From positions 1 to 51,593 of the forward strand of contig JAIXQA010000041.1 of NCBI GenBank assembly GCA_027485915.1: a stretch of 51,593 nucleotides of DNA, written 5' to 3'. A program made the position numbers and the translations under genes. Numbering within the stretch: the first letter of the stretch is position 1; every line of letters begins with the position of its first letter. Positions 27,844 to 36,441 of this stretch are shown one piece after another. Below the pieces are notes generated by a model that worked only from the letters and a program-made list of their open reading frames with translations, ran no database searches and was not told the origin of the DNA. This DNA is from Alphaproteobacteria bacterium (GTDB lineage: Bacteria; Pseudomonadota; Alphaproteobacteria; Caulobacterales; Aquidulcibacteraceae).

Positions 27844-28887
27844 ATGCCTGAGAATTCCCATCCTGATGCGGTCGCTCAAAACAGCATTAAGTCTTGTTTG
27901 TTGATTTATGCGCGTATGTATGAAGTCATCCAGCTTATGGCCGATTCGGCCGCTCAATCGCGGCAAGACCTTGGGTGGCGGGGAATTGTAACGCCAGATC
28001 CAAGCCCAACTGGTCAATTTTATAACGGCATCCCAATTAAATCTGGGCCGGAATCCTTGCGAGATTTGATACAGGTTCAACGCCAAGATGGTTTTGACCA
28101 TGTGACTCTCGTGGTTGGTGGGTCTGTTCCGGCTTTGCCACCCGACCAAATGCTTCAATCGGGAACCATCTTCGGCCATCTTGGGTTTCATCTCATCAAA
28201 CTCACACCGTTTCTGCACGCGGACCGTGATGCTATTCTGTCCAATCTGCCGATAAAGGCCTTCAGTTATCCGGCAAAGCGCTGGCTTGAGCTTGGTTTGG
28301 CTAGCTTAATTGCCATAGTCCTTTTGCCCATATTTGGATTGATTGCCCTCGGGAATTTTATAAATGCGCCAAAAGAGCCTATTTTTTTTGGCCAATGGAG
28401 ACCTGGGCTGATGGGCAAGCCGTTTTTGCTTTATAAGTTCCGGACATTTAGCGGCACAACTGAGCTGAGTGACGCCATGGGCGTTGAAGCGAATGCGCGG
28501 ATCACTATTTGGGGCAGTTTTCTTAGGCGTTGGCGATTGGATGAGCTGCCACAGCTTTGGAATGTAATCCTTGGCGACATGGCATTGATCGGTCCACGCC
28601 CGTTGCTCATGTGCGATCAGCCTTCGACTCATGACCGCTTACGCGTTCGACCTGGCCTTACAGGATGGGCACAGATCAATGGCGGGCAATTGTTATCCAT
28701 TCAGGAGAAAAATGCCTTAGACTTGTTTTATGTGCGTCGGGTTAGTCTGCTGTTTGACCTGAAGGTGCTCGCATTGACCGCTTGGAGGCTTTTCAAGGGC
28801 GACCAACTCCACGAAAAAGCGTTGCAGGAAGCCTTTCAAGAACGAACGTTAGGGTTGGCCTCTGAGGTGCAGCCAATTGAGCGGTAG
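27844..28887 (+). CDS. Phosphoglycosyl transferase (bacterial sugar transferase) with a soluble N-terminal domain
   Basis: A 347-residue initiating sugar transferase that loads a sugar-1-phosphate onto undecaprenyl phosphate. The C-terminal half (about residue 140 on) is the PF02397 domain: one re-entrant membrane helix (LASLIAIVLLPIFGLIAL), FGQWRPGLMGKPFLLYKFRT, DELPQLWNVILGDMALIGPRP and RPGLTGWAQINGG. The N-terminal 135 residues contain GWRGIVTPDPSPTGQFYNG and LRDLIQVQRQDGFDHVTLVV, which look like the Rossmann-like domain of large WcaJ/WbaP-type enzymes, but the four preceding membrane helices are missing. ATG 27844 is preferred over TTG 27835. The gene ends overlap by 39 nt with the convergent polymerase-like gene. 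Confidence 0.9.
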   Translation: MPENSHPDAVAQNSIKSCLLIYARMYEVIQLMADSAAQSRQDLGWRGIVTPDPSPTGQFYNGIPIKSGPESLRDLIQVQRQDGFDHVTLVVGGSVPALPPDQMLQSGTIFGHLGFHLIKLTPFLHADRDAILSNLPIKAFSYPAKRWLELGLASLIAIVLLPIFGLIALGNFINAPKEPIFFGQWRPGLMGKPFLLYKFRTFSGTTELSDAMGVEANARITIWGSFLRRWRLDELPQLWNVILGDMALIGPRPLLMCDQPSTHDRLRVRPGLTGWAQINGGQLLSIQEKNALDLFYVRRVSLLFDLKVLALTAWRLFKGDQLHEKALQEAFQERTLGLASEVQPIER

Positions 28888-30399
28888 TTTTAGGTCTGTG
28901 CTTTTGACAGTCATGGCAACAATCATTCCAATCCAGAGGATCATGCCAATGCCACCTAGCGAAAATAAGGTCGCCTCGGCAAGGTTTGATATGGTCAGAT
29001 AAGCTCCTGCAGCCAGCCCAGCGGGGCCCGATTTAATGGCCACGGCAAGCAAATAAGCAAACAGGCCGAGCCAAAGCGTTCCACCGATAACACCGCTTTC
29101 TTCTAAAGCAGCCAAATATGCGTTACCTTTGTCCGGAAGTACTTCGCTTCCCAAGCCCATTTTGATGCGTTGACTGGTTTCTTGGGCAAAGGCTGGATCC
29201 AGTAATCTGGGGTCAGATGGGACGCCAAACCCAATTCCTACAAACGGCTCTTGGATAAAATTGTCATAGCTTCGATAAAGTGCGAAAGTCCGCGCGCCGG
29301 CATAGGCCTCTTCCGAAAAAAGTTGCGTACTCGTTTCAAGTGCATAATCGGCTGGCTTTAAAGTTGAGGCATAGATCGCAGATAAGATTGTCAGGCTTGC
29401 CACTGCACCCATGGTTGAAAGCGTCGCTATGGAACGCCCGTGGCGAAACCTTGGCTGCCATTGTTGCCAAAGCATCCACAGCCCAATCATGACTGCAGCA
29501 ATTAGCAATGCCACAAAGGCAGTGCGCGTCCATGACATGAACATCATGACAAGGGCGATGAGAAACCACGTCATTCGGAGCCAATTTGGCAGGCGCGGCA
29601 AAAGTGCGCTGAAGATACAGGCAAGACCAAGTGCAAGCCCGCAGGTCTGGGGGTGCCAAAACAACCCTTGGAAATCTGTCTTGTTAAGTGTGAAACCAAG
29701 TCCCAAAAGCCAGACCAAGAGGCTGCCAAATGTGGTAGCTGCCAAAACCCCAGCAAATGCATAGGTCGACGGTCCAAGACCAAGTCCTCGGCGCACAAGT
29801 TGATCTGCCCAAAACATCAGCGGCATCAAAGGGGCAATAAACTTGATGGTACTCATTGCGGATTCGCCCGGAGCTGTGCTCGTGAGCGCTCCAAACAGGC
29901 CACCGACCACCCCGAAAACCGTCAGGAGGATGCAGAGCTTACCGGGGCGCAAGCGCTGTTTGATCAGCATCCGAAACACTGCAGCGTAGCTTGCGGCAAT
30001 CAAGACAAACTGAACGCCGAGTGTGCCTTGATCCCGCAAAAAAATCGTCGAATTCAATGATGTGAGTAACGGAAAGCACGCAAGGCATACCACTATCATA
30101 CCCGGGGAAGATAAAAAGAAGTAGGCGGACAAACTAATAACCAGCGCGCCAAGGACCGGATGAAGCAAACATGCGATTAGGCCTAAAGAAGTAATCAAGG
30201 CCGCAGCCAAGAAGCTGCCCCTATGGCCAGAAGTTTGCCTCCAAGGTTCAAATCTCTTCGCAAACTGCGCGAGTACCTGACTGGCTATAAGTGCTTTGTG
30301 CTTCCTCGGCCTCGGTGATTCCTGAAGCTCAGGGTCTGGGGTGACGATGATCGTCTTAGATTGATCCAAGTCAGGCGGATCACCTGTGTCTTCGCGCAT
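28849..30399 (-). CDS. O-antigen ligase/polymerase-like membrane protein (PF04932 type), second of three
   Basis: A 516-residue polytopic protein with a charged 60-residue cytoplasmic N-terminus (PDPELQESPRPRKHKALIAS) and about 11 membrane helices. The central periplasmic part SWTRTAFVALLIAAVMIGLW and the loop YRSYDNFIQEPFVGIGFG, followed by NAYLAALEESGVIGGTLWLG, follow the Wzy_C pattern. It is the last gene of a four-gene minus-strand operon (wall hydrolase, GT4, flippase, this), where a polymerase role beside the flippase is the simplest reading. Its 3' end overlaps the phosphoglycosyl transferase gene on the other strand by 39 nt. Confidence 0.83.
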   Translation of the reverse strand: MREDTGDPPDLDQSKTIIVTPDPELQESPRPRKHKALIASQVLAQFAKRFEPWRQTSGHRGSFLAAALITSLGLIACLLHPVLGALVISLSAYFFLSSPGMIVVCLACFPLLTSLNSTIFLRDQGTLGVQFVLIAASYAAVFRMLIKQRLRPGKLCILLTVFGVVGGLFGALTSTAPGESAMSTIKFIAPLMPLMFWADQLVRRGLGLGPSTYAFAGVLAATTFGSLLVWLLGLGFTLNKTDFQGLFWHPQTCGLALGLACIFSALLPRLPNWLRMTWFLIALVMMFMSWTRTAFVALLIAAVMIGLWMLWQQWQPRFRHGRSIATLSTMGAVASLTILSAIYASTLKPADYALETSTQLFSEEAYAGARTFALYRSYDNFIQEPFVGIGFGVPSDPRLLDPAFAQETSQRIKMGLGSEVLPDKGNAYLAALEESGVIGGTLWLGLFAYLLAVAIKSGPAGLAAGAYLTISNLAEATLFSLGGIGMILWIGMIVAMTVKSTDLKLPLNWLHLRGQP

Positions 30400-30423
30400 T
30401 TTCCCAGCCTTCGACTTTGATTT

Positions 30424-31662
30424 TTAGTTGACCCTAACAGACAGCGAGGCCACCGCAAATCCGCATCTGATGAGTACGCTGAGACTTGTACCAACGAGGA
30501 GAGCAGCCGGAGATAAAGCGGCGTAGCTGGCGTAAAACAAGAGGCTTAAGCAGCCGGCAAGATTTATGGCTGACCAAGTCCCGTAGCGATGTTGCGCCTG
30601 CAAGATTGGGCCAACAGCGGCAAGAAAAGCCCAACCGGTCATGATCCAGGCAACCTGTCCGAGATAGGGCATAAGCTGGCTAAAGGGTGAAAGAGGGGTC
30701 TCGCCGATCTTGGGTCCGAGCCAAAGGACAAGCCCAGCAATCATGATACCCCAAAAGACAGACACCCCAATTAAGGTCCACTCTTCCATGTTGAGCCGAT
30801 TTGCGCGAAGAGCCCCCGGTTCTGCCCTGAGTTTGATGAGATTTTGGCTTCGACTAAGAGTCAGGATTTGCAAGGGAAATAGGCCCGCACTGATCCACAA
30901 AAGGGCCAGTCCGAAAATGACCTCAATATTGAAGTCTGGGCCTCTCGCTGAAGCAATGGAGAGGGCCAATGCCGGACTTAGCGACATAGCAAGCGTATTG
31001 ATCAAATTGGGACCCAGAAGGCTGGTGAATTTGATTTGGGGCTTTGAGTTTTGTGCAAGGCTGAAATCGGCGTGAGAAATAAGCTTGTGTTGTATCAAGC
31101 TCAGCAAGAAACCCATCGAGATGGCGGCGCTAATACCACCAATTCCAAGCATGATGACAAAGGTTTCCCAAGCTAAAGTTCCGCAAATCGTCAACCAGAT
31201 TGCGTGCATTAGGCTTTCCAATAATGCCAATCCGATGAGAGGCTTACTTTGTCCCAAGCTCCAGCAAATAATAGCAAGAAGGTTGCTGACACCTAGTGTC
31301 AAGCACGCCCATCCTGTCGCGAGCCGGAGCGAGAGCCCAGTCGCGCCTTCTGGATCACGCAAGGGGCTTAGGGCGACGGCGACCAGGGCCAAGCCCGCGA
31401 TCAGGGGCATGCCAAGGCGTGTGAGCTCCGCGATCAATACTTTATTGCTGGTAGCCTGCACGGCTGTTCGGCTGACTAAGGCTGGGAAAAGCCCTAAACA
31501 TATCCCCACAATCGCGTTGACCCAAGCAAACGCTAGCACGAAGGAGCCATAATCTTGGCTCGGCAGTGTTACTACCGCAATCCACCCAAGCAAGAATGGG
31601 CCGGCTCTAGTAGCCATCATCCAAATAGCTGTTGCGAGTAAAGAAGTTGATGGCTGGGTCAA
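30424..31662 (-). CDS. MOP-superfamily flippase-like membrane protein, second of two
   Basis: A 412-residue hydrophobic protein with about 12 predicted helices. The opening LLATAIWMMATRAGPFLLGW and LPSQDYGSFVLAFAWVNAIVG follow the Wzx/MATE-like pattern, in which an early helix is followed by a P-x-D/E-Y/F-G turn. It is shorter and more divergent than the flippase at 16667. Its position between a GT4 gene and a polymerase-like gene supports a Wzx role for a second glycan or a second repeat unit. The start is TTG 31662, overlapping the upstream stop as TTGA, which indicates translational coupling. Confidence 0.8.
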   Translation of the reverse strand: MTQPSTSLLATAIWMMATRAGPFLLGWIAVVTLPSQDYGSFVLAFAWVNAIVGICLGLFPALVSRTAVQATSNKVLIAELTRLGMPLIAGLALVAVALSPLRDPEGATGLSLRLATGWACLTLGVSNLLAIICWSLGQSKPLIGLALLESLMHAIWLTICGTLAWETFVIMLGIGGISAAISMGFLLSLIQHKLISHADFSLAQNSKPQIKFTSLLGPNLINTLAMSLSPALALSIASARGPDFNIEVIFGLALLWISAGLFPLQILTLSRSQNLIKLRAEPGALRANRLNMEEWTLIGVSVFWGIMIAGLVLWLGPKIGETPLSPFSQLMPYLGQVAWIMTGWAFLAAVGPILQAQHRYGTWSAINLAGCLSLLFYASYAALSPAALLVGTSLSVLIRCGFAVASLSVRVN

Positions 31663-32687
31663 CTGATGGCTCTGGCCACTGCAGTGGCCTTACTTATTTT
31701 GGACGCCTCGGCGAGCATCACCCTTTGGAACTCCGCTTGGCTAGAAAACAGAACCAATCCAGAGCGTGCCTCCCATCCTGTTTGTTCTGAAGCGATAACG
31801 GTTCTGCCAAGCGCCAATGCTTCGGCAATTACGAGGCCGAAGTTCTCTGTCAGGCTGGGGGCGAGCACGAGATTTCCTGTTGCTAGAGCCTCAAATCGTT
31901 CGTCAGGCTTGACCTCAGGGTGAAACGAAACACGTGGAAGATTGAGATTATCGACTTGCTTCTTGAAATGGCTTGTCCAAGGCTCCTCTTGAGGCCCAAT
32001 CAGATCAAGATCCCAATCAGGCAGGTGTTGGTGGATTTCTTTCCACGCCTCAAGGATGGCACCAATGCCCTTAATCGGGTGGATTCTGCCAAAGTATAAA
32101 AGCCGCCTTCGGGGACCGTCTGGGGCGGGAACCGGCGCGATACTCGGCACGGAAAGCGGAACAAGTTGAATATTCGCTCGTGGCAAATGCCGCTTAATCC
32201 CTTCAAGCTCACGCGTAGATGTAGCAATTAAAGTGCCTGCACGGCTTAGCGCCCATTTTTGAGTGAGGTGCCAAGAAAATTGTTTCTTAAGATAGCCGTA
32301 ATGCATGGCGGCTTGGTCCAGTGCGCCATGGGGGGCATGGCGAATTTTCGCGCAACTAGATTTCGGCAAGAACAGCGCACATAAAGCCGACCGGCTCCAA
32401 AGCCCATGACTGTAGATCTGATCGACGCCCCCACTAAGCTCGTGCACACCCCGGATCAAGTCGCGCATGGATGTGGCGATACGGGGTTCATTTGGGGCAG
32501 CAGCTTGAAACTCGGCCAGCCGCTGCGGTGAGACATTTGGCGGCCAGAAATTCACCGAAAGTACTGTGTGGCCAGCGGCTATTTGTTGCCTGATCTGGTT
32601 AAAGATTGCGATTGGCATGCCACTAGCCAAAATCTGTGGCACATCAAAAATGTGCAATAGACGGCTAGGCTGAACTTCAGCGCGCAC
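31659..32687 (-). CDS. Glycosyltransferase family 4
   Basis: A 342-residue GT-B transferase. The donor domain reads RRRLLYFGRIHPIKGIGAIL, DWDLDLIGPQEEPWTSHF, and the classical E-x7-E region SLTENFGLVIAEALALGRTV followed by ASEQTGWEARSG. The acceptor domain includes IYSHGLWSRSALCALFL and HAPHGALDQAAMHYGYLKK, the latter resembling WcaI-like and capsular mannosyl-type transferases. It acts at the cytoplasmic membrane face. GTG 32687 directly abuts the stop of the wall-hydrolase gene (1-nt overlap) and the stop overlaps the flippase start, so all are tightly coupled. Confidence 0.9.
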   Translation of the reverse strand: MRAEVQPSRLLHIFDVPQILASGMPIAIFNQIRQQIAAGHTVLSVNFWPPNVSPQRLAEFQAAAPNEPRIATSMRDLIRGVHELSGGVDQIYSHGLWSRSALCALFLPKSSCAKIRHAPHGALDQAAMHYGYLKKQFSWHLTQKWALSRAGTLIATSTRELEGIKRHLPRANIQLVPLSVPSIAPVPAPDGPRRRLLYFGRIHPIKGIGAILEAWKEIHQHLPDWDLDLIGPQEEPWTSHFKKQVDNLNLPRVSFHPEVKPDERFEALATGNLVLAPSLTENFGLVIAEALALGRTVIASEQTGWEARSGLVLFSSQAEFQRVMLAEASKISKATAVARAIS

Positions 32688-34006
32688 TAGAGGCCCTCTA
32701 ACGCCCGGCCCCGTGTGTCTTGACGCGTCGGGTTCGGATTGGCCGGTGCGGTCACGACCGGACGCTTTGGCAGCGGTACTTCTTTGGGCACCACATATTT
32801 GGGCATAATGTCGGCCAAGTCGGGCTCTGGCATCAGGCCGTCAGGTCCAATGACAGGTGTACTTGGCTTGATGGGTGCCGCTTCGCTTGGCCAAGTGCGA
32901 CCAATCTCGTCTTCCTCGCTCGCGATACGCCCGTATCCGCTGCGGCCAGCGTTTGCATCACTCAGCCCTGCACCCGGATAAAGCCTACTGCCCCCAGCCG
33001 TATCTGTCGGTTGATTTGCCCGCATGCCTGAATTGTTCAATGTACCTTCTGGCAGCGGCACGGCAAGCGTCGTAACCAAGCCCGCCGCATCGCCAGTTAG
33101 GATCGGGTCAACGATAGCAGCGCCGAGATTTGAAGCCGTCGCCGCTGCTTTGCTAGGCCAGGCCTCTACCTCGGCATAAGCGGTTCGAAACGCGACACGA
33201 CTACCGCCTTTCCCGGGCCAGGTGTAGAAGATATGCGTCCCAATTTGGGCCAGCTTGCGAAGCTTCGGTGCCCAATAAGGGGCAACCCAATCTGTATGAT
33301 AGTGCGTTGCCCAACCGACTTGTTTACTGACGCTTCCGTTTACGGCCGCGCTTGCAACATTCTGAGACATTTTCCAAAGACGGCCCGACGGAGGGCGCCG
33401 CATCGAGCCGTCGCAGGTAAAGGTGAATTGGCAGCCAGTCTTTCGCTCTGATCCTTGAAACACGACGCCGCAAACACTGTGCGGCCAAGCTGGGTGACGG
33501 ACACGATTAAGAACCACTTGCGCAACGGCTAATTGACCAGAATACGACTCATTGCCGGCCTCATAATAAATTGCAAGGCTCAAACAATGCTGCGCGCGCG
33601 CCTGATCAAGCGGCGTCTTTGCGCGCAAGAAGAAAGGGTCTGCTGCTTCCATTGCCTCCTTGGAAAATGCGAGTTGGTTGTTGATTTTGCGCGCTTCTTC
33701 CTTGCTTACATCTTCATAAAATGCCGGAGCATTAACGGTCTCTTCAACGTTGAAGTCGGCCAAATTCCAATCCGGGCGCTCGGTCCCGAATGCGAGTTCA
33801 ATTGGATTGGTTGGAATATCCGGACTCTTGGGAGCTGGTGGCAATTTTGAAAGATCAACAGCGGTCGGAGGAATAGGGCCGCGGAACAAATTCACTGCAA
33901 CTGTGACGCAAGCTGCTAGGAAAAGCGCCAAAAACCCGCCGACAATGATCATGGCCGCAGCGTTAGGGCCACGTCTGTTAAAATTAGTCGGCCGCATGTT
34001 GTTCAT
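32687..34006 (-). CDS. SleB-like cell wall hydrolase (Hydrolase_2), membrane-anchored
   Basis: A 439-residue protein with one N-terminal membrane helix (AAMIIVGGFLALFLAACVTVAV) and a periplasmic remainder. The SleB domain lies at about residues 140-265: QHCLSLAIYYEAGNESYSGQ with its catalytic Glu, VAQVVLNRVRHPAWPHSVCG, CQFTFTCDG, and ATHYHTDWVAPYW. These enzymes act as lytic transglycosylases or amidases on peptidoglycan. The C-terminal 170 residues are Pro-rich and probably disordered. Its role here may be to open the wall for the polysaccharide export complex, but this is inference. It leads a four-gene operon, and a sigma-54-like promoter sits 70 nt upstream. Confidence 0.88.
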   Translation of the reverse strand: MNNMRPTNFNRRGPNAAAMIIVGGFLALFLAACVTVAVNLFRGPIPPTAVDLSKLPPAPKSPDIPTNPIELAFGTERPDWNLADFNVEETVNAPAFYEDVSKEEARKINNQLAFSKEAMEAADPFFLRAKTPLDQARAQHCLSLAIYYEAGNESYSGQLAVAQVVLNRVRHPAWPHSVCGVVFQGSERKTGCQFTFTCDGSMRRPPSGRLWKMSQNVASAAVNGSVSKQVGWATHYHTDWVAPYWAPKLRKLAQIGTHIFYTWPGKGGSRVAFRTAYAEVEAWPSKAAATASNLGAAIVDPILTGDAAGLVTTLAVPLPEGTLNNSGMRANQPTDTAGGSRLYPGAGLSDANAGRSGYGRIASEEDEIGRTWPSEAAPIKPSTPVIGPDGLMPEPDLADIMPKYVVPKEVPLPKRPVVTAPANPNPTRQDTRGRALEGL

Positions 34007-34075
34007 AAGTTCCCAAAGGCGTGTCAGTAGCGTAAACAGTTAACAAAGTGAAGGCTAAGTCCTTGACATGACCAC

Positions 34076-34092
34076 AGCAAAACATATGCCGA
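34076..34092 (-). promoter_or_regulatory. Candidate sigma-54 (RpoN) promoter for the minus-strand operon
   Basis: On the minus strand TCGGCATATGTTTTGCT has GG and GC 10 nt apart, with GGCA and TTTGCT intact; the T of TGG is C. A start site near 34064 would give a leader of about 58 nt before the wall-hydrolase ATG (34006). It is the weakest of the five elements in the -24 box, but its -12 box is the best. Confidence 0.45.
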
Positions 34093-34168
34093 AGTTCGAG
34101 TGTTTGCTCAGGCTGAACAGTGGCAATTTGTATTACTTATGCTGCGCAAATAACGTCGAGTACAATGC

Positions 34169-34966
34169 ATGTTTGATTGGTTGAAATCTCTTCCACGAGT
34201 GGAACCTTACATACCAGAGCGGCAACTTATCTATGCCGTCGGCGATGTGCATGGCATGATTGATTTGCTTAAGGCGCTTGTTCGTAGAATTCTTAAGGAT
34301 GCGGCTGTATTCCCAGAGTTCCGCGCCCGCATTGTGTTCCTTGGAGACTTCATTGACCGCGGCGATCACTCTAAAAGTGTGATTGATCAATTGATCGCCT
34401 ACAGCCAACTTACGCAAGTCGATTGGACATTTCTGCGAGGCAATCACGAGGATTCATTGTTGCGCTTTTTGAAGGATCCCGAATTTGGGCCTCAATGGGT
34501 AGCTTTTGGCGGTGCACAAACTTTTGCCTCTTATGGCGTACCTGTGCCGTCAAATCGCCAGGACATTGAGGCCTGGTCGGAGGCGGCTGAAGCCTTGGCT
34601 GGGGCAATCGGGCCATCGCACATGGCATTTTTAGAAAATTTATCGACTAGTTTCAGCTGTGGGTCGTATTTCTTCGTGCATGCTGGCGTTCGCCCTGGCG
34701 TGCCTTTAGCAGAACAGTCAAAAAATGACTTGTTGTGGATTCGAGGCCAATTTCTGCACGATAAAAGAAACTTGCCTGCCATAATTGTGCATGGCCATTC
34801 GCCTGACGCAGAGCCATTTATTGATTATCGTCGGATCGGTGTTGATACCGGTGCCTACGCAACCGGTCGGTTGACGGCGGTCAGGCTAATGGGCAGTGAT
34901 GCTGAACTAATCTCAGTTATGAGTCCCAATGGGCGAAGCAGGCATCAATTAGGTGCTTGGGAGTAG
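34169..34966 (+). CDS. PPP-family metallophosphatase (serine/threonine protein phosphatase type)
   Basis: A 265-residue soluble phosphatase with all PPP metal motifs: AVGDVHGMIDLL, VFLGDFIDRGDHS, FLRGNHEDSLL, FVHAGVRPGV and IVHGHSP. Together these bind two metal ions. Bacterial relatives dephosphorylate proteins on Ser/Thr/Tyr/His or cleave dinucleoside polyphosphates. In other alphaproteobacterial exopolysaccharide loci such a gene occurs beside polymerase genes, as I recall. No low-molecular-weight tyrosine phosphatase (Wzb) is in the window, so this enzyme could serve the tyrosine kinase at 41685; that is a hypothesis. It is followed by a polymerase-like gene 44 nt downstream on the same strand. 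Confidence 0.9.
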   Translation: MFDWLKSLPRVEPYIPERQLIYAVGDVHGMIDLLKALVRRILKDAAVFPEFRARIVFLGDFIDRGDHSKSVIDQLIAYSQLTQVDWTFLRGNHEDSLLRFLKDPEFGPQWVAFGGAQTFASYGVPVPSNRQDIEAWSEAAEALAGAIGPSHMAFLENLSTSFSCGSYFFVHAGVRPGVPLAEQSKNDLLWIRGQFLHDKRNLPAIIVHGHSPDAEPFIDYRRIGVDTGAYATGRLTAVRLMGSDAELISVMSPNGRSRHQLGAWE

Positions 34967-35010
34967 TTTGTACGTGCCTCTTTTATCGTTTGACAGCATG
35001 AGAATTTTCC

Positions 35011-36441
35011 GTGGCTAGACGTTCAAGACGCACGGAAGCCGCGCAGCTGCGGCCAAGCCCCCGTCACATTGGATATGTGATGTTGGATTGGTTAGGCCCC
35101 GTACTCGTGTTCTTAGTCTTGTTGGTTGCCAGCCTAACTGGCGGCGCGAATACCGCGATGTCGACGCAATTATTTGCGCTTTCCGTCGCCGCTATCCTCG
35201 CAATTGTTTTTATTGATCCAAAATTTCGTGCAGCCTATCATAGGTTGCCAAAACTCAATATTATATTTTTGGGTTCTGGATTGGTTGCGTGCGTATTATT
35301 CATTCAGTTTGCACCGATCATGATTTGCATGCCGAAACCGCAGCCTTGGGCTCGACCGGACATGGTGACGATTGATCCAGGTTGGACTTTGCGCGGCATA
35401 ACGGGGTTTTTTTCAGCAATAGGTTTGTTGGTCTTGGGTGCCATATTCGCTGCAGACCGAGATAGTCGCAAGGCGATCATTACTTTGTTTGGCCTATTCT
35501 TTATGATCGTTGTTGGAGCCGCGGCTGTTGAGTTTTTTGTCTTGTTGAGCCAACCTTCCAACCTCGCTGTGACCATACCAAACAGGTTGAATGGTGCCTT
35601 TGTGAGCGCCAATACCATGGCGAGTTTGTTGATTATAGGCGGCATTTCAAGCCTCGGATACTTTTTCAACGAGTTCAACTCAAATGGCGGGCGTTTCCGC
35701 ACACCTGCGGCTAGTCTAGCCATTGCTGTGGCGGTGTGCTGCCTGTTGGGGCTTATTGGAACCCAGTCGAAAGCGGGCTTGTTTGTTGCTGGGATAATTC
35801 TGTCAATCTTCTTGATGTTCATTCCAAGATGGAACCGCGGAACGACCTTGTTTTTCTTAGTCTTGGGTTGGTTGGCCATATGGGCAGCGGTGATGTACGG
35901 GGATGCATTTGGTTTTCCGGTACGCCAAAGTGACGTGAATCAGTCAATCTTCAATCGGATACCGGAATGGAATGGCGCGTTGAGCCTCTTTGGCTCTCGG
36001 CCATGCCTCGGTTGGGGTGGCGGGACTTTCTCGCTCGCGCTCAACCCAATTCAGCCACCCCCAACGCAATCGGTAACCTTGGTGGCGGCCACGCCACATA
36101 ACTTCATTCTGCTCATCCTATCTGAAACTGGATTGCTTGGTGCCTTGGCTTGGCTTGTTTTGGCTTACGCATGCGGTCGCTTGCTGATGCGAGCAATCAT
36201 GCAGGCAGAGGATCACGGCCCGCTCCTGTTTTCAATTACCCTTGGCCTAGCCGCCGTCCTGGCCCATAACTTAGTTGATTACTCGCTTGCGGTGCCCTTG
36301 CTCGCCGGCTTCTTCTGTTTGACCCTCGGCTTCGCCATCGGACTTGGCGGTCGGCCAAAAAGCCGTGATGTCAAAGACCAGTTGACCCTTATTCCAATAG
36401 AGGAGGTGCGTCGCTCCTTATCGCGGCGCACGGACGACTGA
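35011..36441 (+). CDS. O-antigen ligase/polymerase-like membrane protein (PF04932 type), third of three
   Basis: A 476-residue polytopic protein with about 10-12 helices. After a basic N-terminus (MARRSRRTEAAQ) come helices from about residue 28. The Wzy_C/WaaL hallmark is clear: SIFNRIPEWNGALSLFGSRP, LGWGGGTFSLAL, and AATPHNFILLILSETGLLGA with the conserved His-Asn before the E-x-G-L-x-G turn. This is the most ligase-like of the three family members in the window. GTG 35011 has only a weak ribosome-binding site; the gene probably shares a transcript with the phosphatase. Its 3' end overlaps the convergent small membrane protein gene by 53 nt. Confidence 0.88.
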   Translation: MARRSRRTEAAQLRPSPRHIGYVMLDWLGPVLVFLVLLVASLTGGANTAMSTQLFALSVAAILAIVFIDPKFRAAYHRLPKLNIIFLGSGLVACVLFIQFAPIMICMPKPQPWARPDMVTIDPGWTLRGITGFFSAIGLLVLGAIFAADRDSRKAIITLFGLFFMIVVGAAAVEFFVLLSQPSNLAVTIPNRLNGAFVSANTMASLLIIGGISSLGYFFNEFNSNGGRFRTPAASLAIAVAVCCLLGLIGTQSKAGLFVAGIILSIFLMFIPRWNRGTTLFFLVLGWLAIWAAVMYGDAFGFPVRQSDVNQSIFNRIPEWNGALSLFGSRPCLGWGGGTFSLALNPIQPPPTQSVTLVAATPHNFILLILSETGLLGALAWLVLAYACGRLLMRAIMQAEDHGPLLFSITLGLAAVLAHNLVDYSLAVPLLAGFFCLTLGFAIGLGGRPKSRDVKDQLTLIPIEEVRRSLSRRTDD

